Part shown: in pieces, positions 8,189 to 15,198 of the stretch | How the letters are laid out: every line of letters starts with the position of its first letter | Position numbering within the stretch: the first letter of the stretch is position 1 | From: Candidatus Merdivicinus excrementipullorum | GTDB lineage: Bacteria > Bacillota > Clostridia > Oscillospirales > Ruminococcaceae | Assembly: GCA_018716725.1 (NCBI GenBank) | Contig: DVJP01000072.1 | Location: 1-47,767, forward strand | Length of the DNA: 47,767 nt | Direction of reading: 5' to 3' | Made by a program: the position numbers and the translations under genes | The notes under the pieces: generated by a model | Seen by the model: only the letters and a program-made list of their open reading frames with translations | The model's database searches: none | What the model was told of the DNA's origin: nothing

Positions 8189-9570
8189 GCGTTCTTTTTG
8201 CATTCCTCAATGGCTTCCCGGATCGCCTCTTCCAGTTCAGCCTTGGTGGGGATGATGGAGCGGTATTTCAGCTTGCCGTTGATGTACATGGAGGGCAGGT
8301 TCGGCACGCCCATTTTGATGCAGCGGGCCACGTTTTCCTTGTAGATGAACTTGTATTCCACCATGTCAATGGCGTCGCCGAAGGTTTCCACAGCCTGGTT
8401 GGCCGCGCCCATCATGTAGCTGCAGGCGGCGCACTGGGCGGAATCCAGGGTGAATACTTCCACAAGGGGTTTCTTCAGGTGCTCGTAATCGGGAATCTCC
8501 ACGTTGGAGGTGTCCACTTCCTCGGCCTGGTAGTTTTTCACCATTTCCCGGACCGCGTCGGTTTCCAAAGCGGCCTGAGCCACGCCGATGCAGTTTTCAA
8601 TGGGCACGTCGTAAGGCATGTCGCAGCCGGGGGCCAGGATGAAGTTCTTTTTGACCTTGACGGAATCCAGCAGGTCCACGGCAAACTTCATGTTGTCCTG
8701 CTGGTTGCCTAAGAGCATGATGGAAGTCAGGGGGATGTTGCCGCCGATGGCCACATTGTATTTGTCGGTAATTTCTTTGGCGGCCAGAAGGTTTACGTTT
8801 TCATCCACGGAAATGGAGTCGGGGTCGGTCTGGCACATAACCTCAATGTTGCGGGTGGCGTCGCCGCAGACGAAGAAGGAGGAGAAGGCGCCTTTTTCCC
8901 GGATGTAGGCGAACAGCTCTTTGTAAGGCTCGGTCATGTACTGCTCAAAGTGGGCGGTGGAGATCTGGGAGATCAGGGGGTCTACCAGGGCGATAACGTC
9001 CATGCCGGCCTCAATGTAGTAGTCGGCCATTTTTTTGCAGACCCGGGTGCAGAAGGCAAAGAGGCTGGCGGTTTCTTCCTCAAAGTCGAACATGTCGGTG
9101 AACAGGTTGTTGCCCCGGAGATGGGAAGCCAGAGTGAAGGGGCCGCAGATCAGGCCGTAAAGGGCGGTAGTATCGCCCACGGCTTTTTTCATCCGGGCCA
9201 TAACGTCCAGCACATAGGGGATGCGGCCGGATTCCTTGGTGGGGATGGTGCAGTCGCAGGGGGTGACAGGCGGCTCCTCGTCGCTGCCGTCCAAGGGGTG
9301 CTTGGAAACGGAGGGAGGGCAGTCCTTGGCCCAGGTCAATTCGCAGCCCAGGCATTCGGCCTCAATCTGGAGGTCGAAAATTACCGGCTGGCCGTCGGGT
9401 TTGTAAAGGCGGTTGACTTCCATTAAGGATTCAAAAGCCTTGTCCGCGTCGGTGAGCATTTCGGTGGCGTCGTAGCCTTTTAATTTGCCCGCGTGTACTC
9501 CCGCAAAGGGGACCCAGGGGGCGCGTTCCGTTTCTTCATGGCGCAGGGTGCGGAATAAAAGATCTTTCAT
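8185..9570 (-). CDS. URO-D/MtaA-type corrinoid methyltransferase-like protein with C-terminal thioredoxin-like domain
   Basis: A 461-aa two-domain protein. Residues 1-350 form a uroporphyrinogen-decarboxylase-type TIM barrel of the MtaA/CmuA group (ICGPFTLASHL, SISVDENVNL, AIGGNIPLT, FILAPGCDMPYDVPIEN). In MtaA a His-x-Cys plus a distal Cys bind the zinc that activates a thiol; here the segment reads FFVCGDAT, so the His position is Phe while both cysteines remain. Residues 370-461 look thioredoxin-like: FTLDSAQCAACSYMMGAANQ has a CxxC pair, followed by VPNLPSMYINGKL with the cis-Pro region. True heme decarboxylation is unlikely, since no heme genes are nearby. Methyl transfer from a corrinoid, or thiol/metal chemistry with the coupled CobW protein, is inferred. 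AAAGGAGAG precedes the start. Confidence 0.82.
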   Translation of the reverse strand: MKDLLFRTLRHEETERAPWVPFAGVHAGKLKGYDATEMLTDADKAFESLMEVNRLYKPDGQPVIFDLQIEAECLGCELTWAKDCPPSVSKHPLDGSDEEPPVTPCDCTIPTKESGRIPYVLDVMARMKKAVGDTTALYGLICGPFTLASHLRGNNLFTDMFDFEEETASLFAFCTRVCKKMADYYIEAGMDVIALVDPLISQISTAHFEQYMTEPYKELFAYIREKGAFSSFFVCGDATRNIEVMCQTDPDSISVDENVNLLAAKEITDKYNVAIGGNIPLTSIMLLGNQQDNMKFAVDLLDSVKVKKNFILAPGCDMPYDVPIENCIGVAQAALETDAVREMVKNYQAEEVDTSNVEIPDYEHLKKPLVEVFTLDSAQCAACSYMMGAANQAVETFGDAIDMVEYKFIYKENVARCIKMGVPNLPSMYINGKLKYRSIIPTKAELEEAIREAIEECKKNA

Positions 9571-9626
9571 AATGATTCTCTCCTTTTTGAGTTGTGCAAA
9601 AAAGTGGTCCGGGGTTCTATGTATTT

Positions 9627-9635
9627 AGTATAACA
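9627..9635 (-). promoter_or_regulatory. Extended -10 promoter of the URO-D/cobW operon
   Basis: On the minus strand, TGTTATACT gives an extended -10 box about 57 bases before the URO-D start codon. No good -35 box is visible 17 bases upstream. Confidence 0.5.
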
Positions 9636-9979
9636 TGTTCTGAGAAGCAGCGATTGTACTATGTTTCTGTTTTTGGAAAAATATTTCCCGATTCAGCCGC
9701 CGGCGGGAAAAGAAGGACCTTCTTCCTCGCATCATCTCGACGGCTTTCACAATTACATAAGAGAAAAATTGGCGATGTATGGGAATGGAGCGCCGGAAGA
9801 AAAACCGGCATTCCCTTCTTTAGCCAAATGATCCGGGACTGCCTGGAGGGCATGGAAACCGCCATGACCCAGGTTCATATCTTTAAGGCTGCAGAGCTTT
9901 GCGTCCGGGCCCAGATGGCGGCGCGGAAGCTGGCGTAATCCCGGTATCTGCCGGAGCGCATATTGAAGAATTTGTCTAT
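9636..9979. other. Intergenic region with a weak open frame (9828-9938, +)
   Basis: This stretch separates the divergent URO-D and DUF6259 genes. A plus-strand frame ends in TAA at 9936-9938. From ATG 9828 it would encode 36 residues (MIRDCLEGMETAMTQVHIFK, then AAELCVRAQMAARKLA), helix-like and codon-plausible, but there is no ribosome binding site. The longer frame from 9594 would cross the URO-D promoter. It may be the tail of a decayed gene. I see no RNA gene. Confidence 0.3.
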
Positions 9980-10019
9980 AAAGAACAGCAAAATTTTGTA
10001 TAAAATTGAACTGTTCTTT
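9980..10019. promoter_or_regulatory. Long nested palindrome upstream of the DUF6259 gene
   Basis: AAAGAACAG (9980-9988) pairs with CTGTTCTTT (10011-10019). Inside it, AATTTT (9992-9997) pairs with AAAATT (10002-10007) around GTAT. The two stems are separated by a 3x3 internal mismatch. The structure ends 12 bases before the -35 box of the DUF6259 promoter, a typical place for an activator or repressor dimer or tetramer. The ROK regulator at 13942 is the nearest candidate. Confidence 0.6.
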
Positions 10020-10031
10020 GTTTGTTTTCTG

Positions 10032-10060
10032 TTGACATTTTCGAAAAGACCTTTTATCAT
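10032..10060 (+). promoter_or_regulatory. Sigma-A promoter of the DUF6259 gene
   Basis: TTGACA (10032-10037) and TATCAT (10055-10060) are 17 bases apart. The start codon lies 52 bases downstream. Confidence 0.8.
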
Positions 10061-10111
10061 AAAAGAAAATGCCGCAGCCAAACGGCGCGGGCAGAACGGA
10101 GGACTGAATTT

Positions 10112-12208
10112 ATGGCGCATCTCCTGGAAAACGACAAAATTCGGATAGAATTTGATGAAGCAACCGGCGGCATCACCAAATTCTGCTGCAAGGAAACCGG
10201 CTGGGAGCTGATCCGGCAGCCGAAACTGGCTATGGGAATCCAGCTGCGGGTCCCGGCGCCGGGACACCGCTGGAACCTGGCGGAAAGCGGCCGCCAGAAG
10301 CTGGCGTCTTTTGCTGCTGTGCCCGAGGAAGGGACGGCTGCGCTCCGGTGGGAAGGGCTGGATTTCGACCAGACAGGTCCTCTCCCCATTGACGTGGAAA
10401 TGCGGGTGGATCTTACCCCCGGCGGCGCGTCCTTTACTGTTACGGTGGATAACCGGTCCCAGTACATGGTGGAGGAAGTCTGGGCGCCCAACCTGGGCGG
10501 TTTCCGGGAACCGGCCGGGGAGCAGCCGGTTACGGCCCTGGGGATGCACTTCCAGGGGGGCTTTACCAAAGTGCGGCTGGGGGACGGATTCCCCCTGAAC
10601 GATTACTGGGGGATCGACTTCCCCACGGTTATCAAAACCTTCCCCTCCCCGGACGTCACCTCCCCCTTTATGCTTCTGCAAAAAGAGGGAGGAGGGCTTT
10701 ACTGGGGCGTCCATGACCCCCAGCCGGAAATCGCCTCCTTTGTTTACAGCTTCCGCCCCGGGTATTTGGACAGCAAGCGCCACCGCCTGCCCCCAGGGGA
10801 TGAGTTAAGCGGCAATCCGGCGGGGTTCTGCGTCAGCCTGGTGCGGGTTCCCTGCATCCAGCCCGGCCAGCGGCGGACTTTGGCGCCGGTGGAATTAAAG
10901 CCTTATAAAGGGGATTGGCGCCGGGGGATCAAAGCCTACCGGGAGTGGGAGAAAACCTGGTACCGCCCGGTTCCCGCACCCAAGTGGACAGAGGAAACGG
11001 ACTGCTGGATGACCTTGCAGATGAATTCCTCCGAGGGGCGGTGCAAGTATTCGTACCGGGACCTTCCCGCCATTATGAAGGAAGCCAAGCAGTACGGCGT
11101 CCAGGCGCTCCAGCTCATTGGCTGGGCCACCGGCGGCCAGGACGGCAACGAGCCTTTCCAGGACACGGACCCTCTGCTGGGGACCAGGGAAGAACTGATG
11201 GACGCCATCCGGCAGATTGAGGAAATGGGGATCCGGGTCCTGCTGATGTGCAAATTCAAATGGGCCGACCAGTCGGCGCCGGAGTTTGCGGACAAAATGG
11301 CGGCCCATACCTTAAAGGATATGCGGGGACATCCCGTGCCCTTCGGCGGTTATGCTTACGACACCCTGTTCCAGCGGTTCGGCGGCGGCAGCATCCACAA
11401 CGGCTACGGCCTGTGCCACTCCTCGGCGGATTACCGCCGGGCAGCTTTGGAGGAGTTCCGGAAGATTCTGGAACTGAAGCCCAGCGGGATCCTTTATGAC
11501 GAGCTGGCAAACCCTATGCTCTGCTGCTTCGACACCTCCCATGGCCACGCCTATGGGGAAAGCATCCACAAAGGCTCGCTGCTGCTGGCCAAAGAGTTTT
11601 ACAGCCTGGCCCGGGAAACTGCCGGGGAGTTTGCCTTTGCCGGGGAAGGGCCTTCGGATGTGCTGTCCCAGTATTATTCTACCAACTATATCCGCAGCTG
11701 GGACGACGGAAACGGGCCTCACTGCCCTGCGGGAAAATACCTGCATCCGGAGATGCGCTTCGCCAGCTGCCTGGTGGGCTGGGACGACCGGGAACTGGCC
11801 AACCAGTGCCTGGTGTACGGATACATTCTCAATTACGAGCCATATAATTTCAAAGGCCGGATGTCCGATATCCCCCTGACGGCCCAGTATGGCATGAAGA
11901 TCCGAAAGCTGCGCCGCCGGTTGTGGGAATACCTTTGGAAGGGGAAATTCCTGCATACGGATACAGCCCAAGTCCGCCCTGTTGGGGAGACTGGGGAATA
12001 CATCTATTCCGTATTTGAGGCGGAAAACGGGAAGCGGGCCATTGCGGTGGCAAACCAGGAAGCGGAACGGACGCTGACGCTGCGGGTGACGGCTGATTCC
12101 GGCTGTACAGAATTTCTGCTGTATACGCCGGAGGGGGATGAAGCCAAGGCTTCCGGCAGTATTGTGGAAATTCCGGCCCGGTGCGCCTGCGTGCTGGTGG
12201 AACAGTAA
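10112..12208 (+). CDS. Intracellular carbohydrate-active protein, DUF6259-like
   Basis: A 698-aa soluble protein without a signal peptide. The N-terminal part (1-280) is a beta-rich sugar-binding type domain (FDEATGGITKF, LYWGVHDPQP). The middle (300-600) looks like a glycoside-hydrolase TIM barrel: QLIGWATGGQDGNEP, GIRVLLMCKFKWAD, SGILYDELANP and FAGEGPSDVLSQYY supply conserved Asp/Glu residues. A small C-terminal beta domain ends the protein. I associate this with the DUF6259 family; no activity can be assigned. ATG 10112 follows ACGGAGGAC at 10097; the frame is open for 30 codons upstream but overlaps the promoter. It probably belongs functionally to the GH38 operon on the other strand, as part of the same glycan-handling locus. 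Confidence 0.75.
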   Translation: MAHLLENDKIRIEFDEATGGITKFCCKETGWELIRQPKLAMGIQLRVPAPGHRWNLAESGRQKLASFAAVPEEGTAALRWEGLDFDQTGPLPIDVEMRVDLTPGGASFTVTVDNRSQYMVEEVWAPNLGGFREPAGEQPVTALGMHFQGGFTKVRLGDGFPLNDYWGIDFPTVIKTFPSPDVTSPFMLLQKEGGGLYWGVHDPQPEIASFVYSFRPGYLDSKRHRLPPGDELSGNPAGFCVSLVRVPCIQPGQRRTLAPVELKPYKGDWRRGIKAYREWEKTWYRPVPAPKWTEETDCWMTLQMNSSEGRCKYSYRDLPAIMKEAKQYGVQALQLIGWATGGQDGNEPFQDTDPLLGTREELMDAIRQIEEMGIRVLLMCKFKWADQSAPEFADKMAAHTLKDMRGHPVPFGGYAYDTLFQRFGGGSIHNGYGLCHSSADYRRAALEEFRKILELKPSGILYDELANPMLCCFDTSHGHAYGESIHKGSLLLAKEFYSLARETAGEFAFAGEGPSDVLSQYYSTNYIRSWDDGNGPHCPAGKYLHPEMRFASCLVGWDDRELANQCLVYGYILNYEPYNFKGRMSDIPLTAQYGMKIRKLRRRLWEYLWKGKFLHTDTAQVRPVGETGEYIYSVFEAENGKRAIAVANQEAERTLTLRVTADSGCTEFLLYTPEGDEAKASGSIVEIPARCACVLVEQ

Positions 12209-12219
12209 GGAGGAATTTG

Positions 12220-12393
12220 ATGACAAGACCGATTCTGCGGTTTGAGGGAAATGACCTGGCCAGACGGATGGGGACGGTTTTTGCGGAAAATGCCCATGAC
12301 CTGGTGGAAATTGAAGAGGGGCAGCGGTGCTCCTGGATCTGGCTTCGGGGGTTAGGCGGCACGGATATCAGCCGCACCGTCTCCTTGTGGTGA
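12220..12393 (+). CDS. Small unrecognised protein downstream of the DUF6259 gene
   Basis: A 57-aa reading frame (MTRPILRFEGNDLARRMGTV near the start, ending DISRTVSLW) begins 11 bases after the DUF6259 stop codon. It has AAGGAGGAATTTG directly upstream, a very good ribosome site. It is charged, has no membrane segment and only one Cys, and is followed by a terminator. I do not recognise a family. The strong ribosome site and operon position argue that it is translated; it could also be the remaining N-terminus of a truncated larger gene. Confidence 0.5.
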   Translation: MTRPILRFEGNDLARRMGTVFAENAHDLVEIEEGQRCSWIWLRGLGGTDISRTVSLW

Positions 12394-12416
12394 TTTTTCA
12401 GCGTTTGCCTTATAGT

Positions 12417-12449
12417 AAAACCGCCCGCGGGATTCCGCAGGCGGTTTTT
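12417..12449. terminator. Bidirectional terminator between convergent operons
   Basis: AAAACCGCC (12417-12425) pairs with GGCGGTTTT (12440-12448). T-rich sequence on the right and A-rich on the left serve both the DUF6259 operon and the minus-strand SIS gene. Confidence 0.85.
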
Positions 12450-12459
12450 CCTGTTTTTC

Positions 12460-13107
12460 TTATTCCGGGAAAAAGGTCAGCTCCACGCAGCCGCATAAGG
12501 CGTGGTACAAAGCCAGGTGGTATTCCTGAACCCGGAAGGTCTGGCGGGAAGGAGCCCGAAGGGCAATGTCGCTGAGCTGGGAAAGGCGGCTTTCCGCCTC
12601 CCCGGTAAATGCCAGCACCTTCATGCCCCGGGCCTTGGCCCCATAAGCCGCGTTGACGACGTTAGCTGAATTGCCGGAGGTGGAAAGGGCCAACAGCACG
12701 TCTCCCGGCCGCCCGTAGGCAAAAACCTGCTGGGCAAAGAGCATATCCGGCTGGACATCGTTTAAAAAGGCGGTCAATAAAGCCGTTTGGCTCACTAAAG
12801 ATATGGCGGGGAGGCCCCGCTGCAAACTGGCGGAAAATTTTTCCGGTTCCGGGCAGCCGGAAGAAGCGATTGCCGCCCGTTCCTCCTCTGTTAGGGGGCG
12901 CTTCTGCAAAAAGCCTTTCATCAGCTCCCCCACAATGTGTTCGCTGTCCGCCGCGCTGCCGCCGTTGCCGCAGGTTAAGAGCTTCCCTCCCGCCTGGAAA
13001 CAGCCGCAGAGCAGGGAAACCCCTTCCCGGAAATCCCGCTCCAAATCTTTTAAGGCCGGCGTGTTGGAAAACAGCTCCCGGCAAAATGCCTCTGCTTGTT
13101 CTGTCAT
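12460..13107 (-). CDS. SIS-domain sugar-phosphate isomerase, GmhA-like
   Basis: A 215-aa single SIS domain. LLTCGNGGSAADSEHIVGEL matches the phosphate/sugar-binding signature of sedoheptulose-7-phosphate isomerase (GmhA) and its DiaA relatives, and ALSTSGNSANVVNAAYGAKA is the second SIS loop. GmhA converts sedoheptulose 7-phosphate to a heptopyranose 7-phosphate; DiaA-type proteins only bind. It is the last gene of a seven-gene operon and overlaps the HAD gene by ATGA. The same operon has an HldE-like kinase, which supports a heptose- or ketose-phosphate substrate, but the real substrate is unknown. Confidence 0.85.
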   Translation of the reverse strand: MTEQAEAFCRELFSNTPALKDLERDFREGVSLLCGCFQAGGKLLTCGNGGSAADSEHIVGELMKGFLQKRPLTEEERAAIASSGCPEPEKFSASLQRGLPAISLVSQTALLTAFLNDVQPDMLFAQQVFAYGRPGDVLLALSTSGNSANVVNAAYGAKARGMKVLAFTGEAESRLSQLSDIALRAPSRQTFRVQEYHLALYHALCGCVELTFFPE

Positions 13108-13922
13108 ACGCTCTCCTCCTCGTTCCAGCAGCGGATCAGCGGGAGAAAATCCGCCGCAATGTACCGGGCGCCGGCCTTTTGCAGCTTTTGAAGCTTGCGG
13201 GGATTAAGCCCCGGTTTCTTTTGCAGCTCCCAGCTGGCGACGCCGATGGTAACTGCGCCGGCGTCCCGGCCCAGCTGGATCTCCACTTTGCCGTCCCCGG
13301 CTATTAACAGTTCCCGTCCCGCAAGGCCGCCGGTTTCCAAAATCTGCTGGATTACGGCTTCCTTGGAGCAGTCCTTCCGCCGGTGGGGCGCGCCCCGCAC
13401 CTCCCGGGCCAGAGACGCGATCCCTAAAAGCTCCGCCTCCCGCCGGACGTCTTCCTCATCCGTTCCGCTGGCAATGTAAATGGAAATACCGGCGTCCGCC
13501 AAAAGTTCCAAGTATTCCCGGCTGCCGGGAACCAAAAATCCGGCGGGGTCCGCCGTGCCGCGGGAAAGGCCGGCCAGCCGGCTTTCCACCATCTCCATCA
13601 AAGCGGCGTTGTACTGGTCCTTGTACTCCCAAGGGTCCAAAGGCTCCCGGCCGCACAGGCTTCGGACCTGTCCGGCCAGCCACTCCATTTGGAAAATCGT
13701 CTGGATGCCGGTGGACTCGTCGATATACCGGCGGATATGCCCGGTCAGTTCTTCCCCTGCAAGGCTGCCGCCCTCCAGGCGCTGGAGCATGATCCGCTCC
13801 ATAACCGATTCCCACCCGCAGCGCAGGGTGGAAATGGTGCCGTCAAAATCAAAAACAGCCGCCTTTGCCGGGCAGCCTGCCCGGCTCAGTTCCGGCAGGA
13901 ACAGGCTTTGCTGCAAATCCAT
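13104..13922 (-). CDS. HAD-superfamily phosphatase
   Basis: A 272-aa HAD hydrolase with AVFDFDGTIST (nucleophile Asp and acid/base Asp), a helical cap of about 100 residues, IASGTDEEDVRREAELLG (motif II region), a Lys in APHRRKDCSKEAV (motif III) and LLIAGDGKVEIQLGRDAGA (motif IV). ATG 13922 is preferred: AAGGAG lies nine bases upstream, while the earlier in-frame ATG sits directly on that site. It follows the ROK gene by 19 bases and overlaps the SIS gene by four, so all are co-transcribed. A sugar-phosphate phosphatase role in the same pathway is likely. It is larger than, and unlike, GmhB. Confidence 0.83.
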   Translation of the reverse strand: MDLQQSLFLPELSRAGCPAKAAVFDFDGTISTLRCGWESVMERIMLQRLEGGSLAGEELTGHIRRYIDESTGIQTIFQMEWLAGQVRSLCGREPLDPWEYKDQYNAALMEMVESRLAGLSRGTADPAGFLVPGSREYLELLADAGISIYIASGTDEEDVRREAELLGIASLAREVRGAPHRRKDCSKEAVIQQILETGGLAGRELLIAGDGKVEIQLGRDAGAVTIGVASWELQKKPGLNPRKLQKLQKAGARYIAADFLPLIRCWNEEESV

Positions 13923-13941
13923 GGGGCGCATCTCCTTTCTG

Positions 13942-15171
13942 TTATCCGGCGGCATTTGGCAAAACCGGAGAAAATTCCCCGCTGAAAATTTTGTCTATGA
14001 CAATCCCCGCGCTTCCGTACAGGGGGGAATCCAGGCCGAAATCCGATTTTACCACCAGGTTCTGCCGGTATTTGCCAATAAGGGAGTTTTGGTTCATCAT
14101 ATGGGCCAGGGTGTGTTCGAAAAAGCTGCTGGTGGTGCGGGGCGACCCGGCTAAAATCACCAGGCTTACGTTCAGCTGGGCAATCAGGTTGGACACCGCC
14201 GCGGCCAGGTACCGGCAGTATTCCGTGAGGATGGACATTGCCAGCACATCCCCGGCGTCAATGAGGGTCAACACGTCCAGGATGGTGGGGGCTTCCATCC
14301 GGAGCAGAGGATGGTCCGGCAGGTATTCCCGGAAATGGCGGTACCCGTTGACAATGATGGGAATATCCGCGTAAAGCTCCAGGCAGCCGTTGTTTCCGCA
14401 GGCGCATTTGGGGCCTAAAAAGTTGATGGACATGTGCCCCAGTTCGCCGTTTTGACCGAATTCCCCGTTGTAGAGCTTGTTTTCCAGGTAAAACCCGGCG
14501 CCGATTCCGTTAAAGGTGGAGATATACACAAAATTTTCCTGGCCCCGGCCCTTCCCCCACAGTTTTTCCGCCACGGCTCCTGCCGTGGCGTCGTTGCACA
14601 GCCACACCGGCAGGCCGGAAAGCTCTTCCAAAAAAGAGACAATGGGGAATTCAGCAGGCTCCGTAAAGAAATTGTGGGGGCTTAAGAGGGTCCCGTCTAC
14701 AATGTTCAGAGGCCCCACGCAGGAAACGCCCACCGCCAAAATCTGCTGCCGGGCCTGGCCGCAGGTCTGCCGGTACAGCTCCGCCAGCTTTTCCCGGAAA
14801 AGCCTTGGCTCGATTAAGCCGGTATAGCGGCAGCAGTTGTCTGTCAGGATTTCCCCTTTCAGGTTTGCCAGGGCGGCGTGGAGGTTTCCCCTTTGAATCA
14901 GCACGCCGCAGACCAGCGGCGCGTTTTCCGCCAAATCCAGCCCGATGGACTTCCGCCCCATGCCCCCTTCCGGGGAGATAGCCTCGGATTCCGTGAGGAT
15001 CCCTTCTTCAATCAATTCCGAAACCAGGTTTGTCAGCGTGGTTTTGGTGAGCCCCAGTCTCCGGGCAATCTCCGCCCTGGATACAATATTCTGGTTCAGC
15101 ACCGCCTGGAGAACCAGCGCGCGGTTTTTTTTCTTAATGGTCTGCTGCCGGGAACCGGCCTGGCGGATCAT
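13942..15171 (-). CDS. ROK-family transcriptional regulator (NagC/XylR type)
   Basis: A 409-aa protein with an N-terminal winged helix-turn-helix (VSRAEIARRLGLTKTTLTNL, about 30-50) and a ROK sugar-kinase-like domain. The zinc site CACGNNGCLE is present after GHMSINFLG. The presence of the DNA-binding domain makes it a regulator, not a kinase; such proteins sense free sugars or sugar phosphates and repress or activate glycan operons. A GGGGG-rich ribosome site precedes ATG 15171. It lies inside the operon it probably controls. Candidate sites are the palindrome at 9980-10019 and the dyad at 23021-23040. Confidence 0.9.
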   Translation of the reverse strand: MIRQAGSRQQTIKKKNRALVLQAVLNQNIVSRAEIARRLGLTKTTLTNLVSELIEEGILTESEAISPEGGMGRKSIGLDLAENAPLVCGVLIQRGNLHAALANLKGEILTDNCCRYTGLIEPRLFREKLAELYRQTCGQARQQILAVGVSCVGPLNIVDGTLLSPHNFFTEPAEFPIVSFLEELSGLPVWLCNDATAGAVAEKLWGKGRGQENFVYISTFNGIGAGFYLENKLYNGEFGQNGELGHMSINFLGPKCACGNNGCLELYADIPIIVNGYRHFREYLPDHPLLRMEAPTILDVLTLIDAGDVLAMSILTEYCRYLAAAVSNLIAQLNVSLVILAGSPRTTSSFFEHTLAHMMNQNSLIGKYRQNLVVKSDFGLDSPLYGSAGIVIDKIFSGEFSPVLPNAAG

Positions 15172-15198
15172 AACAACGCCCCCTTTTTTGTGCTGCTA

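Noticed and set aside
8185-9570. True uroporphyrinogen decarboxylase (hemE)
   Set aside because: The MtaA-like motifs, fused thioredoxin-like domain and CobW neighbour, with no heme genes, argue against heme synthesis.
9594-9827. Full 114-codon plus-strand frame
   Set aside because: It starts inside the ribosome site and promoter region of the divergent URO-D gene and has no ribosome site.
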